From assembly GCA_016927595.1 (NCBI GenBank), contig JAFGMI010000019.1, forward strand, positions 124,001 to 188,000: a stretch of DNA of 64,000 nt, given 5' to 3'. The stretch's first letter is position 1; every line of letters begins with the position of its first letter. The notes below the pieces were generated by a model. It saw nothing but the letters and a program-made list of their open reading frames with translations. It was not told where the DNA came from and did not search any database. The position numbers were made by a program, and so were the translations under genes. Positions 8,298 through 15,852 of the stretch are shown in pieces. Source of the stretch: Melioribacteraceae bacterium (GTDB lineage Bacteria > Bacteroidota > Ignavibacteria > Ignavibacteriales > Melioribacteraceae).

Positions 8298-9342
8298 TTA
8301 AACCCGATATTATTTCTTTATAAACATAATCCGGTGTTAAATTTTTCATACAATTAAAATGACCCAAAGGACAAGCTGAACCACCGTGTTTACCGCATGG
8401 TCGGCAGTCAAGTTCCACCTCCAGAATTTTATCATCTTCACGATAAGGATAAAAGCCCAGCGATTTTATGGTGGGACCAAATATAGCCAACACTTTAGTT
8501 TTAACCGCGTTTGCCAGATGGAGCGGCGCACTATCATTACTTAAAAGTATATCTGCCGATTTTATTAAAGCTGCGGATTGTATGATTGTTACTTTTCCGC
8601 ATAAATTAAATACCTTTTTATTTTCTGATCCCTTCTTTATTCTTTCACTTAAACCATAGTCTGTTTTACCGCCTATTAAATATATCGTTGCATTTATGTC
8701 TTTTAATAATTTACATAACTCGATGAAATATTCTTCAAGCCATTGTTTAGTGAACTTGGCGGAGCCGGGAGCTATTGCAATTATAAATTTGCTTTTTTGC
8801 TCGCCTATAATATTTTTTACGTGTAATAAATCGCTTTCCGGAATATACAATTCAGTGTCGGTGCTAAACTTCTCTTCGGTAAAGGCATTCATAAGTCTTA
8901 ATATTCTCTCACGCATGTGTAAACCCGGAACATGTTTTACAGATCTTGTCAGTAAATTCTGTCGGGGAAATCCAACCCTCTCTTTTATATTACCCATTAT
9001 CATCAATAGAGATGATGTAAGAGAACTTTGAACCGAAACAGCCAGATCATACCTGTTGCGTCTCAATTGCTTAATTACAGAAAAAAAATGAATTACACGG
9101 GCTATTATTTTTCTTTTATCAAACACTATGACCTTATCTATCCTTATATCACGCTCATATACATTTTTAGTCTCAGGTATCAGTAGAAAATCTATGCTTG
9201 ATTCAGGGAAATTCTTCCTGAGTGCATTTATCAGTGGGGATGTCAGTATTACATCGCCTATAAAAGCTGTATTAATAACTAAAATTCTTTTAAAGCTTTT
9301 TTGGTCATCTTCAGTAAACATGCTAAATAAATATTTCTTCAA
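8284..9342 (-). CDS. Glycosyltransferase family 9 (heptosyltransferase-like)
   Basis: A 352-residue GT9 protein, the family that adds heptose or related sugars to the LPS core. The N-terminal nucleotide-fold start is KRILVINTAFIGDVILTSPL. The central sugar-nucleotide site is IAIAPGSAKFTKQWLEEY, then LLSNDSAPLHLANAV. A Cys-rich C-terminus (CRPCGKHGGSACPLG) is common in this family. I place the start at TTG 9342, one base after the stop of the upstream gene, because GAGGAA (9347-9352) precedes it at good spacing. A longer frame to 9387 would lack a clear ribosome site, and ATG 9321 is also possible. Confidence 0.85.
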   Translation of the reverse strand: MKKYLFSMFTEDDQKSFKRILVINTAFIGDVILTSPLINALRKNFPESSIDFLLIPETKNVYERDIRIDKVIVFDKRKIIARVIHFFSVIKQLRRNRYDLAVSVQSSLTSSLLMIMGNIKERVGFPRQNLLTRSVKHVPGLHMRERILRLMNAFTEEKFSTDTELYIPESDLLHVKNIIGEQKSKFIIAIAPGSAKFTKQWLEEYFIELCKLLKDINATIYLIGGKTDYGLSERIKKGSENKKVFNLCGKVTIIQSAALIKSADILLSNDSAPLHLANAVKTKVLAIFGPTIKSLGFYPYREDDKILEVELDCRPCGKHGGSACPLGHFNCMKNLTPDYVYKEIISGLNAKQ

Positions 9343-9343
9343 G

Positions 9344-10450
9344 TCATTCCTCAAGCAATTCCAAATACAGTTTAATATTCTTCTCAACGGTACTGCTTAT
9401 GTCGAATCTTTTTACAGTTTCTCTTGCTTCACTCGCCAGTTTATTTCTGACTTCATTATTACTCAAAATAAATATAATTGCATCAGCAAGCTTCTTTGAA
9501 TCTTTTGGAGGAACAAGTATTCCATTTATACCATGAGTGATAATTTCTGGAATCCCGCCTGTCTCAGTTGCAATAACAGGTATACCAGCAGCCTGTGCAT
9601 CAAGTAGCGAGGTTCCCAAGCCTTCTTTTTTTGAGGCCAGGACAAAAACATCAAATGATTTAAGCAGTCTAATTGTATCACTTCTCTGCCCTGTAAAAAT
9701 AAAGTTCGGATCAAGTCCGAGTTTTTCCGATAGTTCAATTATCTCCTTGTACAATTTCCCATCACCCACGGCTACAAAAACTGTGTTCTTATTTTTATCC
9801 AAAACCTCTTTTGCTGCATGGAGTAAATTGGAATAATCTTTATGACCAACGAAGGCAGCAATTGTGCCGACAATCATTTTCCCGGAATCTATTCCATACT
9901 CCCGACGGAAACTTTGTCCCTGATCGAATTTGTTAAATTTATCAGTTTTAACACCACTATGAATTAGACAAAGCTTAGAAGAATCGATTCCATTATTTAT
10001 TAAGACATCTCTTATTTTATCCGAAATACATACTATTTTATTTACCATTGCACTATTATACTTCCACTTACTGATAAAACTCTTACCAATATTAAAATCA
10101 ACTCGCCTCACACCTATCAGTTTTACATTACTGCAGAATAATTTTACTAAAATACCAATAGATAAAGCATGTGCTGAATGACAATGAATTATATTGATAC
10201 CTCTCAATCTGCAGATACGGGAGATTTTAAATGCCGCTATCAAATCAGCTTCGCTATGAATCGGAATTTCTTTGTAAGGTAAATTATGCTTTAAAGAGTA
10301 CTCACCCAGTTTTGAAGAATATTTACATACAAGGAATGAATCTATCCCTTCGGAAAAAAGATGCTCATGAAGATATGCAACCTGCTGTTGACCTCCTCTC
10401 CAGTCTTTTTCAGTATCGATATGCAATACTTTTATGCTCTGCTTTTCCAT
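9344..10450 (-). CDS. Glycosyltransferase family 4
   Basis: A 368-residue GT4 (GT-B fold) enzyme that uses a nucleotide sugar and retains the anomeric configuration. The N-terminal acceptor domain begins KVLHIDTEKDWRGGQQQ. The C-terminal donor site is VFVLASKKEGLGTSLLDAQA, with the EGLG and following acidic residues typical of the family, then ATETGGIPEI. The start is put at ATG 10450, where homology begins; an upstream in-frame extension to 10495 would overlap the previous gene by 64 bases instead of 19. The acceptor sugar is unknown. Confidence 0.85.
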   Translation of the reverse strand: MEKQSIKVLHIDTEKDWRGGQQQVAYLHEHLFSEGIDSFLVCKYSSKLGEYSLKHNLPYKEIPIHSEADLIAAFKISRICRLRGINIIHCHSAHALSIGILVKLFCSNVKLIGVRRVDFNIGKSFISKWKYNSAMVNKIVCISDKIRDVLINNGIDSSKLCLIHSGVKTDKFNKFDQGQSFRREYGIDSGKMIVGTIAAFVGHKDYSNLLHAAKEVLDKNKNTVFVAVGDGKLYKEIIELSEKLGLDPNFIFTGQRSDTIRLLKSFDVFVLASKKEGLGTSLLDAQAAGIPVIATETGGIPEIITHGINGILVPPKDSKKLADAIIFILSNNEVRNKLASEARETVKRFDISSTVEKNIKLYLELLEE

Positions 10451-11172
10451 GTCTTGACGTATTTTAAATAAACACCATATGCCGAATTCAGACAAAGAAG
10501 AAAACCTACCGCACCATCGAGAAGTCCAAGTTTCAAAACATACATTTTAAGAAATTTGTTTAGACCTAACAGAACCGCAGTTAAAGGTGAATAAATTTTA
10601 CCCGCCTCAATCAGATTTTGTGCGCTCAGGTCCGAATATCTGTTCATCTTTGAGATATGGGATGCAACAGTAGGATATGTATAATGTAGTATTGTTTCTT
10701 CCAGCTTTTTTCTGTTTCCATGTAGCTCCACAGATTCATGTACGTTTTTATTATTGAAATTTCCTTTTCTTCGGTCAAACAATCTCAAAGGATAATCACT
10801 ATTCCACCCGCAATGAACAATTTGCCTGCCTAAATAAAAAGATTTTCGTTTAATATGGTATCCGTCGGCAGACGGCTGCTTAAGAATCGAAATAATTTTT
10901 TCCTTCAAGGCTTCAGACACAACTTCATCAGCATCAATCGAAAGTATCCAGTCATTCGATGCCGCATCAACTGCAAATCTTTTTGTAGCACCGAATCCTT
11001 TCCAATCCGTTAAAATTACTTTTGCATTAAAGCTTTCAGCAATCGCTGCTGTTTTGTCTTCCGAATACGAATCAACAACTAATATTTCATCAGCCCATTT
11101 TACTGATTCGATGCAGCGGGCTATATTATTTTCTTCGTTTTTAGTTATAATTGTAACGGATAATTTATTCAT
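10432..11172 (-). CDS. Glycosyltransferase family 2, WaaE/KdtX-like
   Basis: A 246-residue GT2 enzyme (GT-A fold) close in style to the LPS inner-core glucosyltransferases WaaE/KdtX. It begins SVTIITKNEENNIARCI, with ADEILVVDSYSEDKT at about 30-45 and the DxD-type motif SIDADEVVSE at about 90-100. The C-terminal half holds conserved Trp/His segments and a hydrophobic end that could touch the membrane. ATG 11172 is chosen over the GTG just before it. It sits 14 bases after the upstream GT2 gene and overlaps the downstream GT4. Confidence 0.82.
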   Translation of the reverse strand: MNKLSVTIITKNEENNIARCIESVKWADEILVVDSYSEDKTAAIAESFNAKVILTDWKGFGATKRFAVDAASNDWILSIDADEVVSEALKEKIISILKQPSADGYHIKRKSFYLGRQIVHCGWNSDYPLRLFDRRKGNFNNKNVHESVELHGNRKKLEETILHYTYPTVASHISKMNRYSDLSAQNLIEAGKIYSPLTAVLLGLNKFLKMYVLKLGLLDGAVGFLLCLNSAYGVYLKYVKTWKSRA

Positions 11173-11186
11173 CACAAGATGCTCTA

Positions 11187-12035
11187 TTAATTGATAATTG
11201 TAACATCAACTTTGTCATCCCCAAGCGTATTATTCAAACCATACTTGCATTTATATTCTCCCCTTTTGATTTCCAGCTTCCGAAAATCATTATAATCCTG
11301 ATTAACTCGCTTACCATTATCATGAAAGGGTTTATGATAAAGATGCATCGGGAATTCCGTTTTGTGAGGATTATAACCATGCAATCCCGCTTCATACAAC
11401 CTTCTACGGAGATCATCATCTTCATTACCCCAACCCATAAAGTGTTCGTCGTATCCGTTTACTCTCTCAAAGTCTTTTAAAGCAATTGCACAGGCTCCTC
11501 CACGTAATTTAGGTTTCCCCTTCTGCAGACCCGACCTGTGAAGAATATAGCTGAGGTAATCTTTCCTGAATTGCGCTCTGATTTTTATTATCTGATCACT
11601 TTTTATGATATTTGTAAAATCATAGTTCAATATTCTTTCTTCTGTAAGCTCAGAGCTTTGCTCTTCGTTCAATCTGATCGGATAACTTGTTAAAAATCTT
11701 TCGCTTTTATAATTTGCAACAAATTTTTCAATGTAATTTTTTGTTATTACAAGGTCCTGATCTAAAAACAACAGTAGCTCGCCATCCGCATTACGAACCC
11801 CATTATTCCTGCATCGTGCCAGTCTGAACCCGTTGTGCTCCTGCCTGACAAATTTAACCGGAAAACCAAAAGTCTTAATTATCCCGCTTATACCATTTAC
11901 AATATCTTCCGTTGATCCATCGTCGGACAAGATTAATTCGTTCGGTTTAATTATTTGATTATTAAGAGACAATAATGATTTTCTCAACAGATTCAATCTA
12001 TTATAAACTGTTATTATCAATGATGTTTTAATCAA
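11187..12035 (-). CDS. Glycosyltransferase family 2 with GT7C-type C-terminus
   Basis: A 282-residue two-part glycosyltransferase. Residues 1-110 are a GT2 domain (SLIITVYNRLNLLRKSL, LSDDGSTED, LLFLDQDLV as the metal site). Residues ~170-240 resemble the galactosyltransferase C-terminal domain of chondroitin-polymerase-like enzymes: GGACAIALKDFERVNGYDE and GWGNEDDDLRRRL. The combination often serves GalNAc or Gal transfer. The start is TTG at 12035, inside the end of the ATP-grasp gene (8-base overlap). The sugar is inferred only from the family. Confidence 0.82.
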   Translation of the reverse strand: MIKTSLIITVYNRLNLLRKSLLSLNNQIIKPNELILSDDGSTEDIVNGISGIIKTFGFPVKFVRQEHNGFRLARCRNNGVRNADGELLLFLDQDLVITKNYIEKFVANYKSERFLTSYPIRLNEEQSSELTEERILNYDFTNIIKSDQIIKIRAQFRKDYLSYILHRSGLQKGKPKLRGGACAIALKDFERVNGYDEHFMGWGNEDDDLRRRLYEAGLHGYNPHKTEFPMHLYHKPFHDNGKRVNQDYNDFRKLEIKRGEYKCKYGLNNTLGDDKVDVTIIN

Positions 12036-12963
12036 GCCAGCCCCAGGTTTTTAATAATAATCTGATGAACCGCTTATGTCTGTCTTCACCGGTAAGATCA
12101 ATTTTTATTACATCACCATTATTAATTTTATAGAATGGAGAGGATGAGTGAATGAGGCTAGTAAGATCACCGAAAAGCACACTCATCTCCGTTAAATAAT
12201 ACTTTGTACTAGTCGAAAGAACATCATAAGACATAACAATTTCATTACCCAGTTTGGTATGTATTTCATAAACATATTTCAATAAATCGGTATCAAGATC
12301 AACAATTTTGTTATTACCGCTTCCGCTTGCAAATGCCGACTCCGAGTTCTCTCTGAAAAATCCGGTCATCGTTCCATCGTTATAACAGACAATCCTGTAA
12401 TCGCCTTTCAAGTTTGGAATATACTCCTGAAAATAAACGTATCCCTTTTGAATTTCACTTTTAAAAAAAGTCTGAATCCCTTTTCCAAAAACCTTTCTGA
12501 CATAACTACTTGCTTTTCTTTCAGATTCGAGCAAACCGACATTAGAACTTCCCGCACCGTAGGCAGATTTATAAATTATCGGGAAAGCTGAATTTTCAAT
12601 ATACATCAAAGCATCAGCTTTCGTGTAAATTACCACAGTGTTTGGAGTAATTATATTATTATTCCTAAAAATGTAATGCTGAATAATTTTATCATCATAA
12701 TGCGAGTAACTTTTCCATGAAGGAAACGTGGGAATCTTTCTTTCAATATTAAAATAGTAAATAACCTTTTTAGCAAGATTTTTAATTTTGGGATTATGCT
12801 TAGCTCTCCAAATTAGTCCATCCCAGCTTTCATCAAATAACTTCTCATGATCCGCCAGCTTAAATACATCCAGCAACTGAACGTTAAACCCCAGTCCATT
12901 CAAAATCGGTTCATAAGTTTCATGAAACCTGTCATTGTCTTTTATTAAAGCAATCTTTTTTAT
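12028..12963 (-). CDS. RimK-like ATP-grasp ligase with apparent ATA start
   Basis: About 311 residues, the third ATP-grasp enzyme of the locus and only distantly like the tandem pair. The ATP-binding parts are FPIIYKSAYGAGSSNVGLLES, YFQEYIPNLKGDYRIV and the end MSYDVLSTSTKYYLTEMSVLFG. No ATG, GTG or TTG is in frame ahead of TTG 12903, yet the frame is open upstream and reads KKIALIKDNDRFHETYEP, a normal N-terminal beta strand. Reading back gives ATA at 12963-12961, overlapping the upstream TAA, with AAGGG about 8 bases before it. So either ATA serves as start, the start was lost by mutation, or a shortened protein starts at 12903. Confidence 0.65.
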   Translation of the reverse strand: MKKIALIKDNDRFHETYEPILNGLGFNVQLLDVFKLADHEKLFDESWDGLIWRAKHNPKIKNLAKKVIYYFNIERKIPTFPSWKSYSHYDDKIIQHYIFRNNNIITPNTVVIYTKADALMYIENSAFPIIYKSAYGAGSSNVGLLESERKASSYVRKVFGKGIQTFFKSEIQKGYVYFQEYIPNLKGDYRIVCYNDGTMTGFFRENSESAFASGSGNNKIVDLDTDLLKYVYEIHTKLGNEIVMSYDVLSTSTKYYLTEMSVLFGDLTSLIHSSSPFYKINNGDVIKIDLTGEDRHKRFIRLLLKTWGWLD

Positions 12964-13928
12964 TTTACAAACCCTTGTTTTCTGAGCTTATATAGTTCAA
13001 TCGCATATCTGAAATAATCTGTCCATTGTGTAATAAGGTAATTCCAGTTGAACTCCTTCTCCATCTTCCCCCTTATTCTAATCCCAATCTCCGGCAGCAA
13101 ATCCCTGTTTTCAGATATCCACTTTATCTTTGATTTTATCGCATTATAGTTTCTGTCCACAATAAATCCGTCAAAGCCGTCATCTATGAGTTCCGGAACA
13201 ATTCCAACATCAGTTGAAATAACCGGCACTCCACATGCTGCAGCTTCAATAACCGGACGCGGCGTACCTTCGCTTCTCGATGCACAGATATACAAATCCA
13301 GCGAGTTATAATAGTCACGCATCAGGTTATCGTCTGTAATAAAGTTATCCTCTTTAGCCTGAACCTTCAATTCAACACCATCAAGTTCATCACAGATGAG
13401 TTTAATAAATTCATGGAAGCCCCTTTTATTTGGATGATTAGTCAGGCTTCCCGTCCATCCGATTACGAGTTTATCGTTTTTCTTCTTTTCCAGCGGATAG
13501 AACATTTCCTGGTCACATGTATATTTTGTATGCACTACCCTGAAGTATTCTGAAAAAATATACCAGAGTTTTTTGCAATGCGTATTTACAAGCAGGGCTT
13601 TTCTGTACAAGTTGATAATTTTGCGCGGAGGTTTTGCGTTGTATCCTGGCGGTTGAGTTTTCTTCTTGTCCCATCTGTGAAACGATCGTATTCCTGTAAT
13701 TACCTTATCAGTCGGTATCTTTTTATCAACGAGTGACTTAAAAGAACCGAGGTACATCGGGAATAATATATCGTACTGATCATAATATTTTCTCCAGTTC
13801 TGCTCAAATTCATTATAATAACAGATATCGAGCTGCAGCCCCGATTTATTATATTTCACAAGGTCTCTGGCATTTTTATCAAGTGCCCAGTTTGGAAAAT
13901 CAGGGATTATTAATACTTTCTCATTCAT
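12960..13928 (-). CDS. Glycosyltransferase family 4-like
   Basis: A 322-residue protein with a GT-B C-terminal half: VIGWTGSLTNHPNKRGFHEF as the start of the nucleotide domain (about 165-185), then the donor site ICASRSEGTPRPVIEAAACGVPVIS (about 225-250) and VGIVPELIDDGFDG. The N-terminal half is shorter and less typical than in most GT4 enzymes. It starts with ATG 3 bases after the stop of the first gene of the locus and ends on the apparent ATA start of the ATP-grasp gene. The sugar and acceptor are unknown. Confidence 0.8.
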   Translation of the reverse strand: MNEKVLIIPDFPNWALDKNARDLVKYNKSGLQLDICYYNEFEQNWRKYYDQYDILFPMYLGSFKSLVDKKIPTDKVITGIRSFHRWDKKKTQPPGYNAKPPRKIINLYRKALLVNTHCKKLWYIFSEYFRVVHTKYTCDQEMFYPLEKKKNDKLVIGWTGSLTNHPNKRGFHEFIKLICDELDGVELKVQAKEDNFITDDNLMRDYYNSLDLYICASRSEGTPRPVIEAAACGVPVISTDVGIVPELIDDGFDGFIVDRNYNAIKSKIKWISENRDLLPEIGIRIRGKMEKEFNWNYLITQWTDYFRYAIELYKLRKQGFVK

Positions 13929-13931
13929 TAA

Positions 13932-14876
13932 TTACTCGGTTTCAAGTATATAGTTTTTAAATTCACCAAACCTTTTACCGCCCATAAAAGTATTTTCTAT
14001 AAAAGACAAAAACCTGTACAATTTTCTTTCATGTTTATGCGGTTCTCTTAATTTATTAATTTCCCCTGAGAATTGAAGCTTATGCTGCCAGTTCATCCTC
14101 GATATCATCTCTTTCATTACTTTTGGATGAGATTCATTGAATTCGGCGAGCAGGTTAAGGGGTCCGTAATCAAATTCACTTGATGCATTATCATAATAAT
14201 CCGCTGCTTTTTTAATTCCCCAATGTACAGAATCGAGCGCTTTTCTTTTGTTCTGCATAAGATGTGGTGGACGAACCCAGCCGTAATGATATATTTCAGC
14301 ATCAACTTTGGCAACCCTTAATTTGGAATGTCCTTCCGGCTGACGCGGGTTATCATAATATTCAAATTTCCTGAAAGACTGAGCGCTTTGCCATGAATGT
14401 ATTTCAGGTAAGTTTCTAATAATTCTTATTTCATGGGGATACCATCCGTGTCCATTGTGATAATGATTATAATCACCCCAGAAATGTTTATATCTGAAAA
14501 CAAGACCTTCAATAATTTTCCTACCGAGTAATTGCTCGCACCGTTTATAAATATTATCCAGAAATTTTTCGTGAACCACTTCATCTGCCTGCAGGTAAAA
14601 CAGCCAGTCTCCCTTGCACTGATTTTTCGCAATATCTGTTTGAATTGCGTTGATGATCCCTTTTTTAAAATAGGCTGCATCCCAATTTGTATCAATTATT
14701 TTAACCTTGGGATCATTTATTTTCTCAATTTCACAACGTGTTGAATCGTCTTCGTCCCCTTTGCCAACTGCTATAATAAATTCATCAACGATGGGCAGAA
14801 TCGACTTTATCGATTCGGCAACTGGATAGTATAATTTGACTCCGTTTCTTACAAAAGAAAATCCGCTGATAGTCAT
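13932..14876 (-). CDS. Glycosyltransferase family 2-like
   Basis: A 314-residue protein, the first gene of the glycan operon in transcription order. The GT-A features are the N-terminus SGFSFVRNGVKLYYPVAES, FIIAVGKGDEDDSTRCEIEK and the metal motif YLQADEVVHE (about 95-105). Conserved Trp, His and Tyr residues follow in the C-terminal half. About 80 AT-rich bases separate it from xerD, so the operon promoter probably lies upstream, either there or beyond. The role is probably an early or accessory sugar transfer; the family is clear, the specificity is not. Confidence 0.75.
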   Translation of the reverse strand: MTISGFSFVRNGVKLYYPVAESIKSILPIVDEFIIAVGKGDEDDSTRCEIEKINDPKVKIIDTNWDAAYFKKGIINAIQTDIAKNQCKGDWLFYLQADEVVHEKFLDNIYKRCEQLLGRKIIEGLVFRYKHFWGDYNHYHNGHGWYPHEIRIIRNLPEIHSWQSAQSFRKFEYYDNPRQPEGHSKLRVAKVDAEIYHYGWVRPPHLMQNKRKALDSVHWGIKKAADYYDNASSEFDYGPLNLLAEFNESHPKVMKEMISRMNWQHKLQFSGEINKLREPHKHERKLYRFLSFIENTFMGGKRFGEFKNYILETE

Positions 14877-14955
14877 ATTTATAAATAAAAAAATATTATT
14901 AAATGATATTAAAAATAAGGAAATTTAGGGAGATATGAATTTATAAACCGTACTG

Positions 14956-15852
14956 TCAGCCTCCTCTTGGGTGAAAATCCTTATGAACTTGTTTAATAAA
15001 ATCCCTGTCGATATGAGTATATATTTGCGTGGTTGAAATATCGGAATGCCCGAGCATTTCCTGAACGGCTCTCAGGTCAGCACCCCCCTCAAGTAAATGT
15101 GTTGCAAAGGAATGCCGGAAGGTGTGAGGGTGAACATTTTTTGTTATGTTCGCTTCCCTGGCACAATAATTAAATATTTTCCAAACGCCCATCCTGGATA
15201 ATTTCGTACCCCTCTTGTTCAGAAAAATGATGTTTCCGCTTTTAATTTTATTCTCAAGCAGTGGTCTTGTTTTGATCATGTATTCAGTTACCCATTTTAC
15301 TGCACTCCTACCAACCGGAACAATTCTCTGCTTGGATCCTTTTCCCAGAACACGAATAACCTCATCATCAAAAAGTAAATCACTAATCTTCAGGTTTATC
15401 AGTTCTGATACCCTTAATCCGGATGAATAACAGATTTCAAGCATTGCCCTGTCACGAATTCCTAAGGGTTTTTTAACATCAGGTATATCAAACATTTTAT
15501 CGATTTCCTTAACTGATAAAACAGCAGGAAGTTTTCTCCTTCGTCTTCCTGATGATAGTATATCAGTTGGATCGTTCTCCACATAGCTCTGATCATATAA
15601 ATATGAGAAAAACCCTTTCAGCGCTGATAAGTATCTCGCTGACGTACTTGTACTTATAGATTCCTTCCTTTGAAGGTCAAAGAATTCGGATATATTTCTG
15701 GCTGTTACAGAATTTAAATCTGTCATGCCAATTTTCTTTATGTACAGTATAAATTTCGACAAATCGCTTTTATACGATTCTACAGAATTATCAGATAGGT
15801 TTTTTTCCAGTCGCAAGTAAGTAAGATACTCTTTAAGAAAGGATTCAATCAT
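14956..15852 (-). CDS. xerD: Tyrosine recombinase XerD
   Basis: A 298-residue recombinase of standard length. The N-terminal SAM-like core-binding domain covers about 1-90 and the catalytic domain the rest. The catalytic set is complete: R147 (SSGLRVSE), K171, H243 and R246 (HPHTFRHSF), H269 (LGHS) and the nucleophile Y278. XerD with XerC resolves chromosome dimers at dif during division. There is no phage or integron context, so this is the housekeeping enzyme. It overlaps the upstream phosphodiesterase gene by 8 bases. Confidence 0.93.
   Translation of the reverse strand: MIESFLKEYLTYLRLEKNLSDNSVESYKSDLSKFILYIKKIGMTDLNSVTARNISEFFDLQRKESISTSTSARYLSALKGFFSYLYDQSYVENDPTDILSSGRRRRKLPAVLSVKEIDKMFDIPDVKKPLGIRDRAMLEICYSSGLRVSELINLKISDLLFDDEVIRVLGKGSKQRIVPVGRSAVKWVTEYMIKTRPLLENKIKSGNIIFLNKRGTKLSRMGVWKIFNYCAREANITKNVHPHTFRHSFATHLLEGGADLRAVQEMLGHSDISTTQIYTHIDRDFIKQVHKDFHPRGG

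Noticed and set aside
9321-9387. Longer N-terminus of the GT9 protein starting at 9387
   Set aside because: It would begin at TTG without a ribosome site and overlap the upstream gene by 44 bases, while TTG 9342 has GAGGAA in place.
14956-15852. XerD as an integrase of a mobile element
   Set aside because: Length and motifs fit the housekeeping enzyme, the neighbours are chromosomal genes, and no attachment repeats or phage genes are near.
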